Origin: Apoderus coryli
Lineage: Eukaryota; Arthropoda; Insecta; Coleoptera; Attelabidae
Assembly: GCA_911728435.2 (NCBI GenBank)
Contig: OU452216.1
Span: forward strand, 9,560,342-9,624,341
Length of the DNA: 64,000 nt
Reading direction: 5' to 3'
A model generated the notes under the pieces. It had not been told where the DNA came from. It made no database searches and saw nothing but the letters and a program-made list of their open reading frames with translations. This document shows positions 51,501 to 56,509 of the stretch, piece after piece (positions within the stretch are counted from its first letter, which is position 1; the number at the start of each line of letters is the position of its first letter). The translations under genes and the position numbers were made by a program.

Positions 51501-51601
51501 TCATAGACGGTGTCGTTAGCGCTAGATGATGGTGGCGGGTTCTGTGATGATTGTTCTTTTTGTGATACTAGATTGCGTAAAACTCTATTTATTGATGATA
51601 C
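12487..51601 (-). CDS. toy: twin of eyeless (Pax6 family): five 3' coding exons, 5' part outside window
   Basis: The exons on the minus strand are 51601-51367, 17742-17581, 14490-14223, 14138-13891 and 12572-12487. They total 999 bases, join in frame at every junction, and encode 332 residues plus TGA. The protein is a nuclear transcription factor at the top of the eye-specification network. In order it shows the last helix of the paired domain ([17 protein letters not shown]), a linker with [12 protein letters not shown], an acidic stretch ([15 protein letters not shown]), a full Pax6-type homeodomain with serine at position 50 ([16 protein letters not shown]), and a Pro/Ser/Gly-rich tail ending [15 protein letters not shown]...QYWPRIQ. 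The tail blocks CLQQRE and GVSVP...YWPR point to toy rather than eyeless, whose tail differs. Exons for most of the paired domain were not found up to 64000. The first intron in view is 33,624 bases, filled with transposons and hosting another gene. Confidence 0.95.
12658..12761 (+). CDS. Orphan THAP-domain first exon
   Basis: From the ATG at 12658 the reading contains [20 protein letters not shown] followed by PMDSKR. This is the start of a THAP zinc finger (C-x4-C, then the FxFPxD motif), a DNA-binding fold of P-element-type transposases and their domesticated relatives. The exon ends at AAG/GTAAG, where THAP genes often splice. It lies in the last toy intron on the opposite strand. I found no following THAP exon (W, CxxHF, AVP) before 16000, so it is either a gene remnant or a relic of a P-like element. 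Confidence 0.5.
13891..14138 (-). CDS. toy: toy exon: C-terminal activation region
   Basis: After the acceptor ATTCCCCAG the exon reads [26 protein letters not shown], a Gly/Met-rich run, [18 protein letters not shown] and [14 protein letters not shown]. It ends at donor GTAATA in phase 1. CLQQR(D/E) is characteristic of toy. Confidence 0.93.
14223..14490 (-). CDS. toy: toy exon: rest of homeodomain and start of C-terminal tail
   Basis: After the acceptor TTATTAG the exon reads [20 protein letters not shown], then the recognition helix [20 protein letters not shown], then [19 protein letters not shown] and MSIADTY. The last two match the toy tail region as I remember it. A dead mariner begins about 40 bases upstream of the acceptor. 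Confidence 0.96.
14530..14900 (-). pseudogene. Mariner transposase fragment
   Basis: Read on the minus strand, it shows [20 protein letters not shown] and [17 protein letters not shown], the mariner block around the first catalytic aspartate, then [17 protein letters not shown]. The rest is missing or decayed. It belongs to a different mariner lineage from the one at 6708. Confidence 0.8.
15556..15810 (+). mobile_element. Internally deleted mariner copy
   Basis: The left end TTAGGTCATTCAAAAAGTCC is a mariner-type terminal repeat. It is followed by a 5' UTR shared almost base for base with 39478-39600 (ATAGATGGCGTTACTAGAAT, TTTGACAGCAATCTGACTTT). The sequence then jumps directly to a transposase C-terminus ([13 protein letters not shown]), so nearly the whole ORF is deleted. 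Confidence 0.7.
16630..17390 (+). pseudogene. Non-LTR retrotransposon, C-terminal part of the RT ORF
   Basis: The reading contains [35 protein letters not shown] and, after a frameshift near 16995, [36 protein letters not shown] and [20 protein letters not shown], with a stop at 17385. These are the thumb and C-terminal regions of a Jockey/CR1-type RT. The catalytic palm is absent (5' truncated). It lies in a toy intron in antisense. It shares blocks (NLGL-D-ELRF, CLR-V-GIRKF) with the fragment at 17850-18960. Confidence 0.85.
17581..17742 (-). CDS. toy: toy exon: acidic linker and N-terminal half of homeodomain
   Basis: The acceptor TTGTAG is followed by [18 protein letters not shown], then [20 protein letters not shown] and [10 protein letters not shown], the first homeodomain helix. 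The donor is GTAGGT. A plus-strand LINE ends within 200 bases on one side (stop codon at 17385) and another begins about 100 bases beyond the other side. Confidence 0.96.
17850..18960 (+). pseudogene. Non-LTR retrotransposon RT fragment
   Basis: The RT palm begins at [19 protein letters not shown] and runs through CGVPQGSIL. After a frameshift near 18110 it continues [13 protein letters not shown] with the YADD active site, then [16 protein letters not shown] and [17 protein letters not shown] stop interrupts at 18487, but [19 protein letters not shown] can still be read near 18570-18630. An AATAAA lies near 18928. The 5' truncation, frameshift and stop make it dead. Confidence 0.87.
19975..20200. 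other. GC-richer island in the toy intron, function unknown
   Basis: This ~200-base stretch contains AATCCGCCCCTCGGGGAAAG, CGGGGCGGCTG and TTGCCGCCGAGGGAGACAAG and is markedly richer in G+C than its AT-rich surroundings. No transposon or protein similarity is visible. It could be a conserved regulatory element of toy or an unrecognised repeat. Confidence 0.3.
20406..20600 (+). mobile_element. Internally deleted mariner copy
   Basis: A degenerate terminal repeat (TTAGGCCTTTCAATAATTCC) and leader (GTTGGCGTTTCTAGGATTTT) are joined to the transposase fragment [20 protein letters not shown], which covers the first catalytic aspartate. Everything else is gone. Confidence 0.65.
21070..21946 (+). 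pseudogene. Non-LTR retrotransposon RT, palm region
   Basis: A long uninterrupted reading carries the RT blocks in order: [104 protein letters not shown] and [10 protein letters not shown]. It then breaks off, so the thumb and C-terminus are missing, as are the endonuclease and 5' end. The frame is in good condition, suggesting a fairly recent insertion. Confidence 0.9.
22100..23215 (+). pseudogene. Non-LTR retrotransposon RT, palm to C-terminus
   Basis: A 300-residue frame includes [90 protein letters not shown] and [20 protein letters not shown] deletion or frameshift near 22970 moves the C-terminal block ([35 protein letters not shown]) into another frame. The same family recurs on the minus strand at 26547-28280 and 38541-39049. 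Confidence 0.9.
23797..24421 (-). mobile_element. Degenerate piggyBac-like element with TTAA target sites
   Basis: The ends CCCTACAGAACTCGCG and (reverse complement) CCCTGCAGCACTCGCG are inverted repeats, each immediately flanked by TTAA (23793-23796 and 24422-24425), the hallmark of piggyBac insertion. The minus-strand reading [20 protein letters not shown] followed by SKKRC fits the piggyBac C-terminal cysteine-rich domain. Most of the transposase is deleted, leaving 625 bases. Confidence 0.88.
24704..25395 (-). pseudogene. Non-LTR retrotransposon, 5' part of the RT domain
   Basis: Minus-strand readings give [68 protein letters not shown] and [19 protein letters not shown], ending just before the first catalytic aspartate at QVDTIYTE. 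A frameshift lies near 25070. It meets a plus-strand C-terminal RT fragment head to head at about 25396. Confidence 0.85.
25398..26050 (+). pseudogene. Non-LTR retrotransposon RT C-terminus
   Basis: [18 protein letters not shown] is followed by [20 protein letters not shown] and then [20 protein letters not shown] and [20 protein letters not shown]. These are the thumb and C-terminal regions of a Jockey/CR1-type RT. The upstream catalytic part is absent on this strand. See the neighbouring minus-strand fragment ending at 25395. Confidence 0.8.
26547..28280 (-). pseudogene. Non-LTR retrotransposon with (ATT)n tail
   Basis: Read on the minus strand from 28275: [20 protein letters not shown] and SDSYLQNR, then after a ~200-base gap [78 protein letters not shown] and [20 protein letters not shown]. 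Its 3' UTR runs to an (ATT)n microsatellite at 26547-26562. Several frameshifts and the disrupted YADD region make it inactive. It is related to the element at 22100-23215. Confidence 0.85.
28639..29367. mobile_element. 729-bp TA-flanked element, pogo-like remnant
   Basis: The ends GGGGAGACCGGGGACAATTG and (reverse complement) GGGGAGACCGGGGCCAATTG are inverted repeats flanked by TA on both sides (28637-28638 and 29368-29369). This is the target duplication of Tc1/mariner/pogo elements. A minus-strand run [16 protein letters not shown] near 29030 resembles the basic tail of pogo-type transposases. No intact ORF remains. Confidence 0.8.
29370..30399. other. Gene-free stretch of the toy intron
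   Basis: I see no coding or RNA gene here. A moderately GC-rich block at about 29570-29770 (GCCATCTCGGGTGGGGAG, AAGTAGCCCCACGGGTCTG) is unexplained; the rest is AT-rich spacer up to the LINE starting near 30400. Confidence 0.4.
30400..32200 (+). pseudogene. CR1/Jockey-type LINE, sense copy of an inverted pair
   Basis: The RT ORF reads [113 protein letters not shown] and [16 protein letters not shown] short deletion near 30765 and a frameshift near 31640 break it. The C-terminus ([29 protein letters not shown]) resumes at 31822. An (AATA)n tail ends at about 32200. A closely similar copy lies inverted at 35025-36835. Confidence 0.9.
32562..33640 (-). pseudogene. LINE with deletion removing the YADD block
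   Basis: On the minus strand, [40 protein letters not shown] and [20 protein letters not shown] are followed directly by non-catalytic sequence ([12 protein letters not shown]). The C-terminal part [20 protein letters not shown] and [13 protein letters not shown] comes next. The FADD/YADD-containing half of the palm has been deleted. The 3' end is an (ATT)n tail at 32562-32586. A small separate RT relic (RGVPQGSIL, about 32525-32555, plus strand) abuts it. Confidence 0.85.
33950..34295 (-). pseudogene. Unidentified frameshifted coding fragment
   Basis: On the minus strand, [20 protein letters not shown] then [20 protein letters not shown] is readable, and after a one-frame shift near 34150 the sense-like text continues [40 protein letters not shown] and [20 protein letters not shown]. 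The composition looks like real protein rather than random AT-rich translation. I do not recognise the family. It could be a gene remnant or an ORF of an unrecognised element. Confidence 0.35.
34592..34630 (+). promoter_or_regulatory. TATA box and initiator of the nested secreted-protein gene
   Basis: TATAAAA at 34592-34598 is followed about 33 bases later by TATCAGTTA (34621-34629), a good arthropod initiator (TCAGT). This predicts transcription starting near 34625, giving a 5' UTR of about 85 bases before the ATG at 34709. Confidence 0.75.
34709..38427 (+). CDS. Secreted cuticle-type protein (DUF4794-like), nested in toy intron
   Basis: The coding exons are 34709-34714, 37774-38076 and 38131-38427, giving 201 residues. 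Exon 1 encodes only Met-Lys before the donor GTACGT; exon 2 continues [15 protein letters not shown], so the signal peptide ([17 protein letters not shown]) is split after codon 2, as is common in insect cuticle genes. The mature protein has [13 protein letters not shown], a Thr/Glu run ([20 protein letters not shown]), then ENLQLP and a hydrophobic Ala/Tyr/Val/Gln-rich C-terminus ending AQFVQIYQ. The PPP-T/E-ENL arrangement recalls insect DUF4794 proteins; this is from memory. A TATA box and initiator lie upstream, and AATAAA is at 38476-38481. The 3.06-kb intron holds two LINE insertions. The gene runs opposite to toy, within toy's largest intron. Confidence 0.82.
35025..36835 (-). pseudogene. 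CR1/Jockey-type LINE, antisense copy of an inverted pair
   Basis: This is the inverted partner of 30400-32200. A 339-residue minus-strand frame (36148-35129) runs from [20 protein letters not shown] through [33 protein letters not shown] and [20 protein letters not shown] to [10 protein letters not shown] 5' segment (36669-36181) carries [21 protein letters not shown] frameshift near 36170-36185 separates the two halves, inside the [10 protein letters not shown] block. The 3' tail (AATA)n is at about 35028-35040. It lies inside the intron of the secreted-protein gene, in antisense. Confidence 0.9.
37250..37560 (+). mobile_element. SINE-like LINE derivative: 5' end joined to 3' end
   Basis: CTTCTAGGGATCCTTATGTG and TTCGGTCCCTGATTTATATC match the start of the LINE at 44985-46510. 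They are followed after CAATTCAATTCAA directly by GCTCTAAAGACGTATTTGTT, which is that element's C-terminus and 3' tail. All of the RT is missing. Confidence 0.75.
38541..39110 (-). pseudogene. LINE RT fragment just downstream of the secreted-protein gene
   Basis: Minus-strand readings [76 protein letters not shown] and SSGVPQGSN are RT blocks. There is a frameshift near 38840, and the element is truncated just after the PQG motif. It belongs to the family at 22100-23215. Its truncated end starts only ~60 bases after the poly(A) signal of the neighbouring gene. Confidence 0.87.
39478..39770 (+). mobile_element. Internally deleted mariner copy
   Basis: The left end TTAGTCCATTCAAAAAGGCC and its leader match 15556-15670. 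It then contains transposase C-terminal text ([26 protein letters not shown]) with almost all of the ORF deleted. The deletion endpoint differs from that of the 15556 copy. Confidence 0.7.
40110..40350. repeat. Short degenerate tandem repeat
   Basis: The phrases TACCATATCTCTCTA and GAAATTCGTTGGTT recur four to five times with variable spacers (near 40107, 40127, 40148, 40245, 40290 and 40325), giving a local minisatellite. Confidence 0.6.
40351..42229. other. Gene-free stretch of the toy intron
   Basis: No supported gene, RNA or recognisable transposon is visible. An open frame at 41083-41388 lacks a recognisable domain or splice context. A short GC-richer patch near 41540-41600 is unexplained. 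Confidence 0.4.
42230..43990 (-). pseudogene. LINE with long intact RT frame, antisense partner of 44985-46510
   Basis: A 369-residue minus-strand frame (43527-42418) runs [89 protein letters not shown] and [20 protein letters not shown] to [12 protein letters not shown]. Both catalytic positions (CDFSKAF and FADD) are present. The 5' part at 43981-43661 ([20 protein letters not shown]) is in another frame. The 3' UTR and AAAT-type tail lie at 42230-42417. Confidence 0.9.
43991..44984. other. Gene-free spacer between two inverted LINEs
   Basis: This is AT-rich sequence with no recognisable gene. It forms the ~1-kb loop between the two inverted LINE copies. Confidence 0.4.
44985..46510 (+). 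pseudogene. LINE, sense partner of the 42.2-44.0 kb copy, with internal deletion
   Basis: It starts with the 5' block also seen at 37250 (TTCTAGGGATCCTTATG). RT text follows: [40 protein letters not shown] and [20 protein letters not shown]. About 280 bases present in the antisense copy are deleted at about 45880, so the frame jumps to [20 protein letters not shown] and [21 protein letters not shown] stop at about 46210 precedes [14 protein letters not shown]. The tail is at 46400-46510. Confidence 0.88.
46511..48330. other. Gene-free stretch of the toy intron
   Basis: No gene is supported. A short hydrophilic reading at about 46505-46590 ([20 protein letters not shown]) ending at a GTAGG is unexplained. 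At 47265 TCAGTGGCGGCTTGTCCTAT looks like one end of a hAT-type element, but I found no matching other end. Confidence 0.35.
48331..48480 (+). pseudogene. Mariner transposase N-terminal relic
   Basis: The reading [18 protein letters not shown] followed in another frame by [20 protein letters not shown] is the mariner linker region (usually REDVEDDPRSGRPS...TDENI). It is decayed, and nothing else of the element is nearby. Confidence 0.6.
49060..50170 (+). pseudogene. Two decayed copies of a mariner-related (DUF4817-type) transposase
   Basis: Copy 1 (49060-49560) reads [53 protein letters not shown] and [12 protein letters not shown], then a catalytic-region trace with TDEAT and [11 protein letters not shown]. 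Copy 2 (49626-50170) reads [33 protein letters not shown], then jumps to [48 protein letters not shown] and [16 protein letters not shown]. Both have stops and deletions, and together they cover most of one transposase. I match them by memory to a common arthropod family. Confidence 0.8.
51367..51601 (-). CDS. toy: toy exon: end of paired domain and linker
   Basis: The acceptor TTGTTTCAG precedes the codon for V of [11 protein letters not shown], a known Pax6 exon boundary (phase 0). The exon holds 78 codons plus one base and ends ...DDISSKKG before the donor GTAGGA. After the paired domain come the conserved [12 protein letters not shown] and a Pro-rich linker ([17 protein letters not shown]). 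The next exon supplies two bases to complete an Asp codon. Confidence 0.95.
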
Positions 51602-52027
51602 CTGAAACAAAATGCATTCGATAGAGCTGCCATATTTAAAACTATTTTGTCGTTCGCCTTACAGTATTTATGCGATATATCTGTTTTATAAATAAATCCA
51701 TATGTTGCGTCATACGAAACTGCTTGACAAAATCAAATAATTAAATGTTATCGGTAAAATTGCATACTGTTTAGTTTTCAGCAATATGAACGAAACATTT
51801 TTTTGCAAATCTTATTAAATTTAGGAGATTTCGCAATAGCGTCTGTTTTCGCAAATGACGTTTCTCGTAGTGGGAATATCTGTCAGAGTCGGCTTCACAA
51901 CAATTCAGATAGGTTTTATAATTGAGTTATGGTTTTATTCGTGGTATATTTTAATTGTTGATAGATATACCTATTTGTGATTAAAATTGTTTTTAATATT
52001 TGTTATTTTGGTTTTATTTAACAAACA

Positions 52028-52365
52028 ATGAGGTGTATAGTGTTGTGGTGTAAAAATGAAGGTCTCATTCCTGGTATTAAATATTTTCAGTAAGTTATTG
52101 TTTCGGGTTTCTAACTGTCTGAGTTTGAGTCAATATGATACTATTTACATTTTTAGCTTGACAAAAAAAAGACATGATGTTTGGATGCGGGCATTGGGAT
52201 CCTAGTACAGAAAATGTATGTGATGGGAATGTCATATGCAGTAAGCATTTCGCTGCAGTAGATATCATTTGTAGAGAAGACGGCAAGAGGATCACCTTCG
52301 TACCCGATGCAGTTCCCAAACTTCTGTTGAAAAGAAGAGATTATGTAAATGAGAGTGGAAGTTAA
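52028..52365 (+). pseudogene. THAP-domain coding fragment with a frameshift
   Basis: Exon 1 (52028-52089) reads MRCIVLWCKNEGLIPGIKYF with the first THAP cysteines. After a short intron (AG at 52155-52156), LTKKRHDVWMRALGS gives the invariant Trp. The frame is then lost by one base near 52200 and resumes at VCDGNVICSKHFAAVDIICR, FVPDAVPKLLLKRRDYV, with the C-x2-H pair (CSKHF) and the AVP motif, ending in TAA at 52365. All THAP landmarks are present, but the shift suggests a dead copy or an assembly error. It lies upstream of the toy exon at 51367-51601, in the opposite orientation. Confidence 0.6.
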
Positions 52366-52369
52366 ATTC

Positions 52370-54450
52370 TTAATCGTTTGATATCAAGACACTGTTTACT
52401 TAAAAGCAGTCTGTCAAAAATGCATGATATGTATGTCAAGAATATATATTTCCTACGTTGTGTAGGTATACAAAGTTCGTTTGAATTCTGTTGTTAAACT
52501 GGAATATACTTAATTATAGAATCCTCCATGAAATTGCTGAGAATACAAGTTCTACCAACCATGTTTTGTCACAAAATACTATTGCGAGTAGTGGTTTACA
52601 TGGACACGGAAAATATTTGTGAAGTTACTGTTTCTTGCACCCCTTCTTTGAAGGCTGTAGAGAGGTAAGACGCCTAAGGTGGTTGTATAAACAAACAAAT
52701 ATTATATAACAATAAAATAAATCATTAGAATGCTCATGTCCTTAAGATATTTTCCAATATTAGAATTTTTACTTATTTCTCGTTTCTGCTTAGATTTATT
52801 ATTATTGGGTTGTACCTGTTAGACAATAAAGTATTTAGATATATAATGTAATTTTTTATTTCTTAAATTCCTTTATTCCATTTTTTTATTTGAATGTTAC
52901 CAAATGGTAAAATTTAATTTTAAATATAAGTACCTATAACATAACAGTAATATTACATTTAATCAAAGCCGGTCCTGTTGAAAAATAAGATACTGGTGAT
53001 CATGCGCATTATGTACAGCTCTACACTTTTGGTTACATTTTTGTACTACGGGATTATCATTCTAGTGTATATATATATATAATATAAGATTTCTGTGGTT
53101 AAGACAAAACACCAATTATATTAATTATCATTGTCTACTTCTCTCAAAAACAGTCAGAGATCAGTTCTTGCCCAATAACAGGGATCGATTGTGACGGTTC
53201 TAGAGCCGTTCTTGAACTTTTTTATTTCAAACCCCAACAGCAAACTGCCGGTTCTAGAACTGTTTTAAATCAGTTCAAGAAAACCCGAACATGTAAATTT
53301 GAACTGCGCACACTCCTGACAGTTCTAGAACAGTTCTTGTACGAACCCGAATAAAGCTAACAACTTAGACTTACGCCAAAAAAAATGTAAAATGTGTTTT
53401 ATGCTTTGATAATATAAAAGTTTAACCAAAAACCTTTATGTAACGTTGATGTATAGTGTATATGTATATATCTCGCTCCCCCTTATACCGTAGTAATGCA
53501 ATTAAAAGCTGTTATCAGTGGAGCTTTACCCAATGTCTGTGTATTTTGGGGGATACGCGAGGGTTGCCGCGACGGCACAGAGGGATGAAATGCCCGTTTT
53601 AAAGTTGATTTCTCTCGCTTCACTGGCTGAGAGACGCTCCAATCAATGAACGACTACCGAATTTATATTATATTATGTGTATAAGCGGAGTTGTGTTGTG
53701 TGGATATCTACCTACACTTAGTGTGAGGGTATAAAGCTTCGTGGTAATGGTATAACAGATAACATAATGTGATATTTGCGTGCATAGTGTTCCCATTGGT
53801 TTTTATCTTCCGTGGATTAAAAAACACTAAAAGTATTCAAAAACTTTTGAAAAAACTAACAGCATTACCAATTACCAGAAATGACTTCACTCTACAATAA
53901 ACTACTTAAAATCTTCATTTTTTTATCAATGAATAAATAGGTACGAGGTACGGTTTTGCTAAATTAAATATTCATAAAAACTGATCGTAGTTATCTTAAT
54001 CAAGCGTTTTATCAGTAGAAAATAATGGTTTATATACCAAGTGGCCCATTTAAACGTGGTCCTTAGGAATTTCTTACGTAAAATTTGCATATATTCTATA
54101 TAAAATCATCCCCGAACAAAATGTAGATACCCCTTTGTCTTTAATGGCACACGGGGGTGTTGATCAGATATATGTATAGGTGATCAAGTAGTTGCTTAAT
54201 CACAATGAGTATTTTAAACGTGCCACATTATGCAATCTGGGCGTATTACCATTTTTATTATCCCGTCTTATATTTCATGAAATTGAATATACAATAAAAT
54301 TATTTTTGCCGGGCTTTTTTGTATAAATTTGTATACATTTATTGAGATCCCATTTACATTTTTATATCACATTCTATTGAAAATGTTCTTAACGCGTTCA
54401 TAACGTTTCAAGTGGCGCGTACGCATCAAAACGTACCTATATCCGGAAAT
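52370..54450. other. Gene-free stretch upstream of the first visible toy exon
   Basis: No coding or RNA gene is supported, and no paired-domain exon of toy is visible on the minus strand. The palindrome-rich block at 53160-53350 (GGTTCTAGAACTG, ACAGTTCTAGAACAGTTC) and a GC-richer block at 53520-53720 may be regulatory or repeat-derived. Confidence 0.4.
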
Positions 54451-54454
54451 TTAA

Positions 54455-54720
54455 TAAAGCAAAAGCTCGACAATTTGCTAAAGAATTTAACTGCGTTAAT
54501 TTTCAAGCTAGTGAAGCCTGGTTGAGTTCATGAAAGACTCGCAATGCGATTGTTTTCGAAACGGCTCTGGCGTTAGTCAGGAGAACTGTGACATTTGGAC
54601 TGAAACTGTTTTAAAAAAAGTATCCACTGAATTAATAGAAGAGGTACCATTGCGTGGTCTCCAAGATCACCAGATTTAACATGTTTAGACCTTATAGCAA
54701 TGACTCTATGTGGATAACAA
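54455..54720 (+). pseudogene. pogo-like element relic (CENP-B helix-turn-helix)
   Basis: KARQFAKEFNCVNFQASEAW followed by LSS matches the CENP-B/pogo DNA-binding helix-turn-helix (A-x-x-F-x-ASxxWL). The reading then continues in another frame as SGVSQENCDIWTETVLKKVS. A few bases later IAWSPRSPDLTCLD looks like the Tc1/mariner SPDLTPLD block, so two relics may be fused here. Confidence 0.6.
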
Positions 54721-55209
54721 CATCAACAAACAATATTAGCCTAAATACTAAATATTATCCACACTTTATATGTTTGTTCGCAATATAAAAAGCGAGATGA
54801 GATAAATCATGGAAAGCATTATGCAAATTTCCATAGCAACCCCGTGCCATAGTCGTTATATTCTTCTGTCTTCCCCAAAACAAAAAAAAACGATATGGAT
54901 TTTTCAGCAAAATGCGCAAGAATTTTCTTTTTAACATGGTATATTCACTGTTCCTCCCTATATATATCAGTTTTTGTTCTGTCTTCCACTTTCTATAAAT
55001 GGTGATACGTTTAACATAGGCGTAACAACCACCACTTTTAGTAAAGAGCTGATTTATTGCAGTTTATAGAGTGCTCTAAAGTTATATCAATAATTAATTA
55101 CCGCCCCATCCCTCTATGTACGTACAGGGTATCCACAATGTAACAGAATTAAAATAGTACATTTTTGAAAGAAAAGCAGAGATAAGTCAGTTTTAATTTA
55201 TGTTTCACA

Positions 55210-55640
55210 ATTTTGTTGCTCGATTTCTCTAAGGCTTTTGATACTATTAATCATAATCTGCTCCTATCAAAGCTAAAATTTTATGGATTCTGTGATCATT
55301 CATTGCAACTTGTCAATTGTTACTTGAGCGGAAGATCCCAAAGAGTTCAAGTTGGTGATCGGGTCTCAACTTCTGAGAATATTGTTTCTGGTGTGCCTCA
55401 GGGCTCTGTGCTTGGTCCCTTGTTTTTCATTATATATACAACGGACATTCTGAAGGCTGTTAGGCATGGTAAAATTGCTGCTTACGCTGACGACATTCAG
55501 ATTATCTATAACATCGATTTGATCTTTTATTTACAATGCTATTAGCCTTTACAACAGTCTACCTGATGAATTTAAACTGATTAATATTAATAAATTTAAA
55601 TATAAATATAAAACACATCTATTTCAATTGCAGTAGTGGC
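55210..55640 (+). pseudogene. LINE RT fragment with internal deletion
   Basis: [40 protein letters not shown] and IAAYADDIQIIYNID include both catalytic positions. Immediately after, the frame passes to a far C-terminal reading (LYNSLPDEFKLININKFKYK), so the thumb is deleted. Confidence 0.85.
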
Positions 55641-55870
55641 GTGTGGGAGTTCGTGCGGTTTTGAGCTCTAGATTAGCTCTATATTCTCCACCCCAACCCA
55701 CAATTCCATAGGATAATAGAGACTGTACTAAACTATAATACAGAGAGAGATTTTCTTTTGCTGTTAAATTTTTTTTTGTATTTTTGAAGATGTACAAAAA
55801 CGAACGAATCTTTTTGACCAGAGCTTGAACATGGATATCCCATCTTAGATGCCGATCGAGTTATGTCTGT
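55641..55870 (-). pseudogene. LINE RT thumb fragment, antisense
   Basis: Read on the minus strand from 55866: LRWDIHVQALVKKIRSF, LTAKENLSLYYSLVQSLLSY and GIVGWGGEYR, the thumb-region text of a CR1/Jockey-type RT. It abuts the plus-strand RT fragment ending at 55640. Confidence 0.65.
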
Positions 55871-55969
55871 TCCAAATTTGCATCCCCTATTGTTTAGGGC
55901 ACTTTTGAGGCTGGCGTCGAAGAATAATTACAATACATTTGGTGAAAAACTAACTCATCAGGGACATAC

Positions 55970-56170
55970 AAAAATTGGGGCATGTATTGGGGAGGACATG
56001 CCCATGGACTGCATACGGACACTCAGAGGGATAACCTCTGGTTTACAGACGGATCAAAGACTGAAAGTGGAAGTAATGCAGGAATATATAGTGTGACAAG
56101 GAAGTCGAAACTAAGATTCTCACTGGGTAAAACAAATCTGTGTTTCCAAGTCGTTTCTATATTACATGAG
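55970..56170 (+). pseudogene. RNase H domain fragment of a non-LTR retrotransposon
   Basis: The reading DNLWFTDGSKTESGSNAGIY followed by SVTRKSKLRFSLGKTNLCFQ is the first part of the RNase H domain (catalytic Asp in FTDGSKT) found downstream of RT in some LINEs. It is cut off after about 40 residues. Confidence 0.75.
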
Positions 56171-56329
56171 ATATAAAACTCAAAACTCCACACACAAATA
56201 GTTTAGTACATTACTTTTTGAGTTTGCTTAAAGACGACCAAACATGTTTCGAAGCTATCAGTGATTAACCAATCAAAACAATGTACCATTTCACAAATCG
56301 ATGAAAACGATGGCAAAATTCAATAAATT

Positions 56330-56500
56330 GGGCTTACCCACATACGGTATTCTTCAGATTTAGCCCCCAACGACTTTTTCCGGTTTTCAGATCTCAAAAA
56401 ATTAAGTTCAATGATGAAACTGTGGCCTATTTTGGCGACAAAGGGAAAAAGTGGTATCGAAAAGCAATTATGTTGAATAATAAAATTTTGTCTTAACGAA
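56330..56500 (+). pseudogene. Mariner transposase C-terminal relic
   Basis: YSSDLAPNDFF (the mariner PYSPDLAPxDFF block) is followed in other frames by KIKFNDETVAYF and KWYRKAIM. The Tc1/mariner order is preserved but the frame is not. Confidence 0.65.
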
Positions 56501-56509
56501 TGACCTTAT

